A stretch of DNA of 10,263 nucleotides from an uncultured Collinsella sp. (lineage in GTDB: Bacteria; Actinomycetota; Coriobacteriia; Coriobacteriales; Coriobacteriaceae): the NCBI GenBank assembly GCA_900545505.1, contig UQZC01000038.1, positions 1 to 10,263 of the forward strand, written 5' to 3'. The notes beneath the pieces are model-generated. The model saw only the letters and a program-made list of their open reading frames with translations. It was not told the origin of the DNA and ran no database searches. The position numbers and the translations under genes are program-made. The first letter of the stretch is position 1. Each line of letters starts with the position of its first letter. Below are positions 1 through 6,636 of this stretch, in pieces.

Positions 1-2676
1 GGCAGGCGCTTCATTACCGGCAACCGCTGCGAGAAGGGCGCCGGCCACAAAAAGCAGAAGACCGAGGCCCCCAACCTCTTCAAAAAGAAAAACGAGCTGC
101 TCTTTAACCGCGAGGTGCTGAGCCCCGACGAGGCCCCGCGCGGCACCGTCGGCATCCCGCGCGCACTCAACATGTACGAGAACTACCCCTTCTGGCATGC
201 GTTCTTTACGCGCCTGGGCTTTAGCGTGCAGCTGTCCGACCAGTCGAGCAAAAAGACCTACCAGGCGGGCATTGAGTCCATGCCGTCCGAGAGCGTGTGC
301 TACCCGGCAAAGATGAGCCACGGCCACGTGATGAACCTTATCGACCGCGATGTCGATTTCATCTGGATGCCGTGCGTGCGCTGGGAGCGCAAGGAGGATC
401 CGACCGCCGGCAACTGCTACAACTGCCCCATCGTCATGAGCTACCCCACGGCGCTGGCGCTCAATATCGACGAGATCCGCGAGCAGAACATCGAGTTCCT
501 GTACCCGTTTGTGCCCTATCACGATAAGACCGAGCTCAAGCGCCGCCTGTACCAGGTGCTCGCCGTCGACCGCGTGGCCGATGCCGAGGCCGGTCGCGGT
601 CGCGTGCGCGGTCCTAAAATCACGCGCTCCGAGGTCGATGCCGCCGTCAACGCTGCCTTTGAGGCCGATGCGCGTTTCCACGAGGACATCCAGACCATGG
701 GCGAGGAGGCCCTTAAGTGGGTCGAGGACCACGGCGGTCACGGCATCGTGCTCGCCGGTCGTCCTTACCACAACGACCCCGAGATCAACCACGCCCTGTC
801 TGAGCTTATCTCGAGCTTTGGCTTTGCGGTCTTCACCGAGGATTCGCTCGCGCATCTCGTGAAGCCCGAGCGTCCGATTCGCGTCGTCGACCAGTGGATG
901 TACCACAGCCGCCTGTACGCCGTCGCCCGTTTTGTGACGATGCGCAACGACCTGGACCTGATCCAGCTCAACTCTTTCGGCTGCGGCCTGGACGCTCTGA
1001 CCACCGACCAGGTGCAGGAGATCCTGGAGGCCAGCGGCAAGATCTACACCGTCCTCAAGATCGATGAGGTGTCCAACCTAGGTGCCGCGCGCATCCGCAT
1101 CCGCTCGCTCATGGCAGCGCTCAAGGACCAGGAGGCCGAGCGCTTGGCCGAGGCCACGGCCGCGGGCAAGGCCTACGAGCAGGGCGATGCCGCGCCGGTG
1201 GCGCCCTCCACGGATGCCCCCGCGTTCGCGAGCCGCAAGTACGCGTTTGAGGCTCAGCGTGAGAGCGCCTCGACCGCATGGCCCAAGGTTCCCTTTACCG
1301 AGCAGATGCGCGACGAGGGCTACACCATCCTGTGCCCGCAGATGGCGCCGATCCACTTTGACCTGGTCAAAGAGGTGTTCCGTGGCGCTGGGTACAACTT
1401 GGAGCTGCTGCCCTCGACTGACCACGATGCCGTCGAGGCCGGCCTGCGCTACGTGAACAACGACATCTGCTATCCGTCGATCCTGGTGACGGGCCAGATC
1501 ATGGAGGCCATCGAGAGCGGTCGATACGACCTGTCCAAGACGGCCGTGGTTATCAGCCAGACCGGCGGCGGCTGCCGTGCCACCAACTACATCGCACTCA
1601 TCCGCAAGGCCCTGCGCGAGAGCGGCCACCCCGAGATTCCGGTGATCTCGCTTTCGGCCGTGGCGCTCGGCGAGGACAACCCCGGCTTTAAAATTACGCC
1701 GGCGCTGCTCAAGCAGGCAGTCTACGCGGTGCTCTTTGGCGACGTGATGATGCAGATGCTCTATCGTTGCCGCCCGTACGAGGCCACGCCCGGCGCCGCC
1801 AACGCGCTCTACGAGGAGTACATGGCGCGCGCCCGCAAGCTGGCGCCCAAGTTCAACAGGCACAACTACACCAAGCTTGCGCGTGAGGCCATCCGCGCGT
1901 TCGACACCATGCCGCTCGTGGGCGAGGGCACCAAGCCGCGCGTGGGCGTGGTCGGCGAGATCTTGGTCAAGTTCCACCCCACAGCCAACAACCACGTGGT
2001 CGATGTGATCGAGCGCGAGGGCTGCGAGGCCGTGGTGCCGGGCCTGCTCGACTTCTTCCTGTACTCCATGAGCAACGCCGAGCTGCAGAAGGACGAGCTG
2101 GGAAGCTCTGCTACCACGCGCGCTGGTATGCAGGCGCTCATCAAGCTCGTGGACTGGATGCGCACACCGGTGGAGGAGATGCTCGAAAAGTCCCGCCGCT
2201 TCGAGGCACCCGAGCGCATCGGCACCATGGCCGACAAGGCCCGCACGGTGCTTTCGGTGTGCAACAACATGGGCGAGGGCTGGCTGCTCACGGCCGAGAT
2301 GCTCGACCTGATCGATCACGGTGCGCCCAACATCATCTGCACGCAGCCCTTCGCGTGCCTGCCCAACCACGTGGTGGGCAAGGCCGTGATTAAGGAGCTA
2401 CGCCGCCAGCACCCCGAGAGCAACATCGTCGCGGTGGACTATGATCCTGGTGCGTCCGAGGTCAACCAGCTCAACCGCATTAAGCTCATGATTAGCGTGG
2501 CCAAGGAAAACATGCGCGCCGGTAAAGGCTTTAAGCTCGAGAAGGTGGCGCCGCTCGCGATGGACGAGGTCACCGGCCAGATGCGTGCCCATGATGGCTG
2601 CGTGAGCTGTGGCTCGGTCGACGAGAGTGCCGTGGCGTCGGTCGCTGAGCGCCTTGGACGCGGCATTAAGAAGTAG
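1..2676 (+). CDS. 2-hydroxyacyl-CoA dehydratase/activase-type fusion protein (3' part, 5' end outside window)
   Basis: The frame is open from base 1 to a TAG at 2674, giving 891 residues with no start visible, so this is a C-terminal fragment. It begins at NRCEKG (residues 8-13), which in this family follows the BadF/BcrA-type ATPase (activase) domains that must lie upstream. A DUF2229-like region follows (GIPRALNMYENYPFW, near residue 52), with Cys in ESVCYPAK and GNCYNCP, then GRPYHNDPEINHA, SFGCGLDA and KIDEVSNLGAARIR. The second half resembles an HgdB/BcrC-like dehydratase component (NNDICYPS, TGGGCRATNY), and the tail is Cys-rich (GCVSCGS). Family members are about 1400-1500 aa cytoplasmic Fe-S proteins linked to ATP-driven electron injection into 2-hydroxyacyl-CoA dehydratases or benzoyl-CoA reductase-like enzymes. 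The exact substrate is unknown, and many of these large fusions remain uncharacterised. The gene is intact over the visible part and is the last gene of its transcript, because a terminator follows within 35 nt. Confidence 0.9.
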   Translation, partial: GRRFITGNRCEKGAGHKKQKTEAPNLFKKKNELLFNREVLSPDEAPRGTVGIPRALNMYENYPFWHAFFTRLGFSVQLSDQSSKKTYQAGIESMPSESVCYPAKMSHGHVMNLIDRDVDFIWMPCVRWERKEDPTAGNCYNCPIVMSYPTALALNIDEIREQNIEFLYPFVPYHDKTELKRRLYQVLAVDRVADAEAGRGRVRGPKITRSEVDAAVNAAFEADARFHEDIQTMGEEALKWVEDHGGHGIVLAGRPYHNDPEINHALSELISSFGFAVFTEDSLAHLVKPERPIRVVDQWMYHSRLYAVARFVTMRNDLDLIQLNSFGCGLDALTTDQVQEILEASGKIYTVLKIDEVSNLGAARIRIRSLMAALKDQEAERLAEATAAGKAYEQGDAAPVAPSTDAPAFASRKYAFEAQRESASTAWPKVPFTEQMRDEGYTILCPQMAPIHFDLVKEVFRGAGYNLELLPSTDHDAVEAGLRYVNNDICYPSILVTGQIMEAIESGRYDLSKTAVVISQTGGGCRATNYIALIRKALRESGHPEIPVISLSAVALGEDNPGFKITPALLKQAVYAVLFGDVMMQMLYRCRPYEATPGAANALYEEYMARARKLAPKFNRHNYTKLAREAIRAFDTMPLVGEGTKPRVGVVGEILVKFHPTANNHVVDVIEREGCEAVVPGLLDFFLYSMSNAELQKDELGSSATTRAGMQALIKLVDWMRTPVEEMLEKSRRFEAPERIGTMADKARTVLSVCNNMGEGWLLTAEMLDLIDHGAPNIICTQPFACLPNHVVGKAVIKELRRQHPESNIVAVDYDPGASEVNQLNRIKLMISVAKENMRAGKGFKLEKVAPLAMDEVTGQMRAHDGCVSCGSVDESAVASVAERLGRGIKK

Positions 2677-2707
2677 CTTGCCTGCTATGGGCTAGATATG
2701 AGACAAG

Positions 2708-2741
2708 CGGGTGGTAGACATATCGGCTACCACCCGTTTTT
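2708..2741 (+). terminator. Rho-independent terminator of the dehydratase-type gene
   Basis: A perfect 10-bp stem (2708-2717 with 2727-2736, CGGGTGGTAG/CTACCACCCG) with a 9-nt loop is followed directly by TTTTT (2737-2741). It lies 32 nt after the stop codon and should isolate this gene from the dehydrogenase downstream. Confidence 0.9.
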
Positions 2742-2765
2742 GCTGGACATGGAACCCTGAGTTAA

Positions 2766-2785
2766 TGAACAGGTGTAGCTGTTCA
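2766..2785. promoter_or_regulatory. Inverted repeat, candidate operator overlapping a -35 box
   Basis: TGAACAG, 6 nt, CTGTTCA forms a perfect 7+7 dyad with a half-turn-scale spacer. Its right arm covers the first bases of the TTCACC -35 candidate at 2782. A repressor bound here would block the promoter. The GAAC...GTTC ends recall actinobacterial LexA boxes, but the spacing is 10 rather than 4, so LexA is not supported. Confidence 0.4.
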
Positions 2786-2810
2786 CCGCAAATTACCGTC
2801 CGTTTATAGA
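2782..2810 (+). promoter_or_regulatory. Candidate sigma-70-type promoter for the 3-hydroxyacyl-CoA dehydrogenase gene
   Basis: TTCACC (2782-2787) and TATAGA (2805-2810) are separated by exactly 17 nt. They match the consensus hexamers at 4/6 and 4-5/6. Transcription would start near 2817, just upstream of the RBS-sequestering hairpin, leaving a leader of about 70 nt. This is a consensus match only. Confidence 0.45.
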
Positions 2811-2827
2811 ACCCACCCCCAGCGCGC

Positions 2828-2880
2828 GTCCTCCTTACGGTTGAATAAATACACATCTATGGAATTACGTAAGAGAGGAC
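2828..2880 (+). promoter_or_regulatory. 5'-UTR hairpin that pairs with the ribosome binding site
   Basis: GTCCTCCTTACG (2828-2839) is complementary to CGTAAGAGAGGAC (2868-2880) over 12 bp with a single bulged A at 2874. The loop is 28 nt and AU-rich. The 3' arm contains the whole purine-rich Shine-Dalgarno region (AAGAGAGGA) that sits 8 nt before the ATG at 2888. The 5' arm contains CCTCCTTA, the same sequence as the anti-Shine-Dalgarno end of 16S rRNA. The leader can therefore hide the RBS. Whether this is a thermosensor, a protein or ligand switch, or a fixed attenuator of translation cannot be told from sequence. Confidence 0.5.
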
Positions 2881-2887
2881 TGTTCCT

Positions 2888-3878
2888 ATGAGCTACAAGA
2901 CCGTTTGCGTTGCCGGTGGCGGCGTGCTGGGAAGCCAGATTGCCTTTCAGGCTGCCTACTGTGGCTTCGATGTGACGATTTGGCTGCGCAGCGAGGGCAG
3001 CATCGGCCGCACCCAACCCAAGATCGATCATGTGCGCGAGGAGTACATCGCTGCTATCGAGGGCATGGCGGACGGTACGGGCGAGTGGTGTGCCGGCATC
3101 GCCGATAGCGGCCAGCCCTTCGACAAAGAGGCGGCACTCGCCGCCGTTGAGCGCGCCTACTCCACACTCAAGCTGGAGCTCGATCTTGCCAAGGCAGTGG
3201 CCGACGCCGATTTGGTCATCGAGTCTATGGCTGAGGATACCCAGGCAAAGATTGACTTCTACAAGAAGCTCGCCCCGGTCCTCCCGCAAAAGACTGTCGT
3301 CGTGACCAACTCCTCCACGCTGCTACCGAGCACCTTTGCCAAGTACACCGGCCGCCCCGAGAAGTACCTGTCGCTGCACTTTGCCAATTCCATCTGGAAG
3401 AACAACATGACCGAGGTCATGGCCCTCGAGCGCATCCCGGCCGACATCCGTGCCAACTTTGTCAACCGACAAGCGCTGCTTCGACGAGCTTGTCGACTTT
3501 GCCAACGATATTCGCATGCTTGCCCTGCCCGTCAACAAGGAAAAGAACGGCTATCTGCTCAATTCCATGCTGGTGCCATGGCTGCTTTCGGGCCTTGACC
3601 TGTACGTCTCGGGTGTGAGTGACCCCAAGAGCATCGACCTCGCGTGGACGCGCGGCACCGGCGCTCCCAAGGGCCCGTTCCGCGTATTCGACACCGTGGG
3701 CATCCAGACGGCCTACAACATCGTCATGCAGTATCAGAAGGTGCCGGGCCTGGTGAGCCCGCTGCTCAAGAAGATGATGATGCCCTACAACTTTAAGGCC
3801 ATGGCCTCCGTCCTCAAGAAAATGCTCGACGAAGGCAAGCTGGGCGAAAGCTCGGGCGAGGGCTTCTTCAAGTACTAA
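2888..3878 (+). pseudogene. 3-hydroxyacyl-CoA dehydrogenase, interrupted by a frameshift
   Basis: The ATG at 2888 follows AGAGAGGA at good spacing. The N-terminal part in this frame has the Rossmann NAD-binding loop GGGVLG (residues 10-15), TNSSTLLPS, and the HF...E pair of the catalytic dyad (His164 in LSLHFAN, Glu176 in TEVM). From about 3425 homology leaves this frame. The C-terminal dehydrogenase domain (STDKRCFDELVDFAND, NSMLVPW, TGAPKGPFRVFD, ending EGFFKY) continues in the +1 frame from about 3462 to the TAA at 3876. In FadB-like and short-chain homologues only about three residues separate the E-V-M segment from the T-D segment. Here 40 nt separate them, so about 31 extra nt appear to be present. 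An intact product would be about 318 aa and would oxidise (S)-3-hydroxyacyl-CoA to 3-oxoacyl-CoA with NAD in fatty-acid or butyrate-type metabolism. As written it makes a 236-aa protein truncated after the NAD domain. A sequencing or assembly error remains possible. Confidence 0.8.
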
Positions 3879-3917
3879 AAAATGATCCGTCGGGGACGGA
3901 GGAAAACGGATCATTTT
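3879..3917 (+). terminator. Terminator-like perfect hairpin after the dehydrogenase gene
   Basis: AAAATGATCCGT (3879-3890) pairs perfectly over 12 bp with ACGGATCATTTT (3906-3917) around a 15-nt G/A-rich loop. The stem begins one base after the TAA. A-tract and T-tract edges on both sides allow termination in either direction. The unusually symmetric stem and purine loop look like a dispersed intergenic repeat as much as a single-copy terminator. Confidence 0.75.
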
Positions 3918-3933
3918 CGGCCGCCAACAGTGA

Positions 3934-4437
3934 GAAGATGGACCCAGAAATAGAAAGGAGTGGCAATGGGCCGGCTCGGGCTTTGAGGACAAGCTGCTGC
4001 GGGCCCAGGGCGATTTTTCGCTCAACGCAGGCCAGCACAGCGTGACCTATCTGCCGAGTTCTGACACGGCAGCGACCGGTCGCTATCAGGTGCTGCTATA
4101 CGACAACAACTTTGGTGCGGCCGAAAGTTATTCCAAGTTCGACTGGGGCCAGCTGGGCGCCGCGGTGGTGACCGACTACAGCAAGGGAACGCATTCGTTT
4201 GGGCGCATCTTTACGGTGGACGAGACCGCGCGTACCTACGAGCTTGTGGACCAGATCGCAGTGCCGTTCTCAGGTTACGTAAGCAGTGCGCAGCGCGTCG
4301 GCGATTCGAATAGTATGCTCGTGGCATCGGGCATGGCCAAGACCTTTGCCGAGTACGATCGCTATGGACTGCCCATCGCCACCTACGAGATGGAAGCCGA
4401 GAAGTACATCTACCGCGTGTACAAGTACGAGCTGTAG
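3934..4437 (+). pseudogene. Aryl-sulfate sulfotransferase, C-terminal remnant
   Basis: The frame is open from just after a TGA at 3931 to a TAG at 4435. Recognisable protein starts near 3961 (WQWAGSGFEDKLLR) and ends in IYRVYKYEL, the beta-propeller C-terminus of PF05935-type arylsulfotransferases, which are about 550-600 aa. Only about 160 residues remain. The retained His in AGQHSVT (codon 4036) lies 132 residues from the C-terminus. That is close to the distance of the sulfate-carrying catalytic His from the end in the E. coli enzyme, so it may be the old active site. No usable start exists: the GTG at 4042 has no Shine-Dalgarno, and the AAAGGAG at 3954 serves an ATG at 3966 that reads six codons in another frame. 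The signal sequence and most propeller blades are missing. This is best read as a deletion relic. Confidence 0.7.
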
Positions 4438-4539
4438 GGCCGCGCTTAGGTTTGACCAATGGAGTATGAAAACAGGCCGTTCGCCGATGCCCCCTCCGCG
4501 AGTGGCAGCCATATGGTTTGATGTCAGAAACATATAGTT

Positions 4540-4559
4540 GTCGCCAGCCTGCTGGCGAC
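4540..4559 (+). other. Short GC-rich hairpin upstream of the small membrane protein gene
   Basis: GTCGCCAG (4540-4547) and CTGGCGAC (4552-4559) form an 8-bp stem with a CCTG loop. It is followed by GTTCCCCC rather than a U-tract, so it is a poor intrinsic terminator. It may be a transcript-end or leader structure 16 nt before the Shine-Dalgarno of the mini-ORF at 4588. Confidence 0.35.
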
Positions 4560-4587
4560 GTTCCCCCTGATATCGGAGGTTCCAGGT

Positions 4588-4626
4588 ATGTTTCACGCTC
4601 CGTTAAACAACTATCGGTTGGGCTAA
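4588..4626 (+). CDS. 12-codon mini-ORF (possible leader peptide or broken gene start)
   Basis: The ATG at 4588 is preceded by GGAGGT (4575-4580) with 7-nt spacing, the best ribosome binding site in this stretch. It encodes MFHAPLNNYRLG and stops at TAA 4624-4626, one base before the ATG of the next gene. That next gene has only a weak purine run (GGTTGGG) of its own. Two readings fit: a leader peptide that couples translation to the membrane protein, or the true start of that protein separated from it by a 1-2 nt indel. The peptide itself shows no recognisable motif. Confidence 0.35.
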   Translation: MFHAPLNNYRLG

Positions 4627-4627
4627 C

Positions 4628-5077
4628 ATGGGTCGCCGTGCTATTTCGATAACCCTTGCAGTGGTCTGCCTGGCTGTGCTCCTAGGCGCTACAGGGCTGT
4701 TTGCTATAAGCCGAGAAACGTCCTATATGCGGGAATGCGCTTCCGAAGGGTTTGCCATTGACGGTTACTATCGGGACGACAAGACGAGTCTGGAAACCCT
4801 GGCCTTTCTTGAAGAGGATAACCATCGGTGGCAACTGGTCGACAAAGACGGCAGCTGCGTTGACGGGCAGTTTAAGCGTACGGACGATCCCAATATCCTG
4901 GTATTAAAGAAGGAAAACGGCGAAGAATTCGGCACGGTTCACGTTGCATATATATCGCGCCGACGCAATCAAGGGCAGATTTACCTAATTAGAAATACTA
5001 AGGTGACCCGATTTTATCTTGTGAGCACCGATCCGGCGTTTACGGTGGAGTCTGGCGAGGTCGATTCGGACAGTTGA
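4628..5077 (+). CDS. Small membrane-anchored or secreted hypothetical protein
   Basis: The product is 149 aa and I do not recognise a family. After a short basic start (MGRR) residues 8-27 are hydrophobic (LAVVCLAVLLGATGLFA), which reads as a signal anchor or uncleaved signal peptide. No proper lipobox is present. The remaining 120 residues should lie outside the membrane: polar, rich in charged and aromatic residues with alternating beta-like segments, two Cys (37 and 77) that could form a disulfide, and an acidic C-terminus. Codon use differs from the flanking metabolic genes, with ATA, AGA, TTA and CTA present and lower GC, suggesting an accessory or recently acquired gene. It follows a mini-ORF with a strong RBS and faces the DUF389 gene tail-to-tail. 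The role is unknown. Confidence 0.65.
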   Translation: MGRRAISITLAVVCLAVLLGATGLFAISRETSYMRECASEGFAIDGYYRDDKTSLETLAFLEEDNHRWQLVDKDGSCVDGQFKRTDDPNILVLKKENGEEFGTVHVAYISRRRNQGQIYLIRNTKVTRFYLVSTDPAFTVESGEVDSDS

Positions 5078-5088
5078 TTCACGGCAAT

Positions 5089-5127
5089 AAAAAAGCGAGC
5101 GGGGCGCGGGTGCGAACTGCGCCCCGC
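5089..5127 (-). terminator. Rho-independent terminator of the DUF389 gene (minus strand)
   Basis: On the minus strand a 9-bp GC stem (GCGGGGCGC 5127-5119 with GCGCCCCGC 5107-5099) and an 11-nt loop are followed by TCGC and TTTTTT (plus-strand A run 5089-5094). The orientation fits the minus-strand gene ending at 5203. In the plus direction it lacks a U-tract but may slow read-through from the convergent gene. Confidence 0.85.
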
Positions 5128-5202
5128 CATTTGCTCGTGTCCGTATCGCGTCTGCGCCTCGTCGTAACTTGCGTCCGTGCGAACATTCGTCCCGCGCCGG
5201 CA

Positions 5203-6342
5203 TCACTTGACATCAAACTCCACGCGATCGAGTTCGGGCACGTTGAGGTCGATGAGCTTGCGGGCGACGTGGCGGTCGTGCGTTCCGAGCGCCTCGCTCG
5301 TTGTCACATGGGCGACAGTTTGGCGCTCGACGATGCCCTCTTCCTCGCCCTCGGCAGCCGAGGTCTCGACGGCGACGGTGTAATCCTTAAAGCCCGGCAG
5401 CACCGCGGCAAGTTCGCGCGTAGTTTCGGTGACGCCGTAGCCGTCCTGCACGCCGGCCTGCGCCGAGCCAATGGAGCCTGCGGTCATAACGATGCAGGGG
5501 ATGGCAAAGACTACCGTGCCCACAATAATGCGGCGGCGCACCTTGCGTGACAGCTCGTCGACCTCGGCGTTTTCCTTGGCGGTCACAATGCCGTCGCCGT
5601 TGAGATCACGCTTGAGCGGTACACGTAAAAGAAGCAATACGGCTTCGGCCGCCAGCGCGATAAAGACGACGTTGATGCCAAACTCGTAGAGGGCTGAGAG
5701 GAACAGCGACCCGCTCGCGATGGCGATGCCATAACCCGCCGCGCACAGGGGCGGCATGAGCGCGGTTGCCACGGCCACGCCGGCGATGAGCGTGGCGGGT
5801 TCCTGGTCGCGCGAGTTGCCCAGGCCACCCGCAAAGCCGCCCGCGAGCGCGACGGCAAGGTCCCACACGGTGGGTGTCGAGTTGTCGATGATGGCGGCCG
5901 TGGTGGTGCCAAGGGGCGAGAGCTTAAAGTACAGCGTGGACGTGACCAGGCAAAAGGCCATCTGCAGCGCAAGGCTGGCGACGGCTTCGACGGTAATCTC
6001 GCGGTCGAGCGTGGCAATACCGTATGCCATGGCAAGGACCGAGCCCATGAGCGGGCAGATGAGCATGGCGCCCACGATGGCGATGTCCGAATCGATATCG
6101 AGGCCGATGCTTGCGATGAGCATGGCGATGATGAGGATACACAGGTGAGAGCCAGTCAGACACGCGCCGTTTACAAAACGCTTGCGGATCACGTGATAGG
6201 GCGCGCGTCCCTCGCGAATGTTGAATGCACGCTTGAGGAAGCGGGTGATGTTTTCCATGGCTTCGCTATGAGCGGGGCGGATGCCGTGACGCCGATGATG
6301 ACGCTCGCGCAGTCGCTTGATCTGTTGTTTGTCGAGTTCCAT
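5203..6342 (-). CDS. DUF389 family integral membrane protein
   Basis: A 379-aa multi-pass membrane protein of the DUF389 family (uncharacterised hydrophobic domain). The ATG at 6342 is chosen because GAGGTGG lies just upstream. The frame runs open to 6468, but that extension is Arg/Pro-rich and unlike the family. A basic, His-rich N-terminus (KRLRERHHRRH) precedes membrane segments at about 65-83, 86-110, 117-141, 160-176, 183-209, 214-239 and 272-290. The signature GAMLICPLMG is at about 91-100, with GGLGNSRDQEPATLIAG and ATALMPPLCAAGYG further on. A loop at 246-257 (DLNGDGIVTAKE) between membrane segments matches a canonical EF-hand calcium loop. A soluble C-terminal domain of about 90 residues follows the last segment. 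The molecular function of the family is not established; transport or channel activity is only a guess. The gene is monocistronic with its own terminator. Confidence 0.88.
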   Translation of the reverse strand: MELDKQQIKRLRERHHRRHGIRPAHSEAMENITRFLKRAFNIREGRAPYHVIRKRFVNGACLTGSHLCILIIAMLIASIGLDIDSDIAIVGAMLICPLMGSVLAMAYGIATLDREITVEAVASLALQMAFCLVTSTLYFKLSPLGTTTAAIIDNSTPTVWDLAVALAGGFAGGLGNSRDQEPATLIAGVAVATALMPPLCAAGYGIAIASGSLFLSALYEFGINVVFIALAAEAVLLLLRVPLKRDLNGDGIVTAKENAEVDELSRKVRRRIIVGTVVFAIPCIVMTAGSIGSAQAGVQDGYGVTETTRELAAVLPGFKDYTVAVETSAAEGEEEGIVERQTVAHVTTSEALGTHDRHVARKLIDLNVPELDRVEFDVK

Positions 6343-6388
6343 GTCCACCTCGTTCCAGCGCGGTCCGCGCAACGCGCCCGTTGTCCTA

Positions 6389-6417
6389 ACTCTACACCGT
6401 GGCGGGCGGGGTGTCTG
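6389..6417 (-). promoter_or_regulatory. Weak candidate promoter for the DUF389 gene
   Basis: On the minus strand CAGACA (6417-6412) and TAGAGT (6394-6389) are spaced by 17 nt and each matches consensus at 4/6. The start would fall about 40 nt before the ATG at 6342. Position and spacing are good but the boxes are weak. Confidence 0.3.
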
Positions 6418-6570
6418 TTGGATGCGGAATCCGATAGGGCGGATGACTCGGGAGCAAATGCAAATCACAGGCTCAATTCCATCCCGCGAGAATATGATGC
6501 ACCAGCTCCTTCAAATGTGACGAAACTGTGAAGCACGAGAGCGTGAATTTCAAAAAACGCTGGTCGCCAA

Positions 6571-6582
6571 TGTTGCGCAACA
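6571..6582. repeat. 12-bp perfect palindrome upstream of the surface-protein gene
   Basis: TGTTGCGCAACA reads the same on both strands, 65 nt before the start codon, flanked by the GAATT(T)CAAAAA direct repeats at 6545 and 6583. It is a possible dimeric-regulator site. A few 12-bp palindromes are expected by chance in 10 kb, so the location is the main argument. Confidence 0.3.
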
Positions 6583-6606
6583 GAATTCAAAAATCGACAG
6601 CTACCG

Positions 6607-6636
6607 TTTGATACGTATGGATACATCCGTGTCAAA
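6607..6636 (+). promoter_or_regulatory. Stem-loop overlapping the surface-protein ribosome binding site
   Basis: TTTGATACG (6607-6615) pairs with CGTGTCAAA (6628-6636) over 9 bp including one G-U, with a 12-nt loop. The last bases of the stem are the first bases of AAAGGGAG (6634-6641), the Shine-Dalgarno of the ATG at 6648. It could modulate translation or mark the 5' end of the mRNA. Confidence 0.3.

Noticed and set aside
1078..2370. 430-codon open frame on the minus strand inside the dehydratase-type gene
   Set aside because: It is antisense to a clear, well-conserved gene, and its composition (His/Arg/Val/Leu-rich with no motif) is what the complement of high-GC codons produces.
2767..2784. 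LexA/SOS box
   Set aside because: GAAC and GTTC are separated by 10 nt rather than the 4 expected for the actinobacterial or Bacillus-type box.
3425..3470. Programmed ribosomal frameshifting in the dehydrogenase gene
   Set aside because: No slippery heptamer, stop codon at the shift point or stimulatory structure is apparent, and this family is not known to need it; an indel explains it better.
5074..5550. 158-codon plus-strand open frame across the DUF389 3' end
   Set aside because: It runs through the minus-strand terminator and is antisense to the conserved gene; a shadow frame.
6343..6468. N-terminal extension of the DUF389 protein to 6468
   Set aside because: The extra 42 residues are Arg/Pro-rich and unlike the family, and the ATG at 6342 has a Shine-Dalgarno immediately upstream.
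6145..6531. 128-codon plus-strand open frame overlapping the DUF389 start
   Set aside because: It is antisense to the DUF389 gene for half its length, has no RBS, and its product shows no recognisable features.
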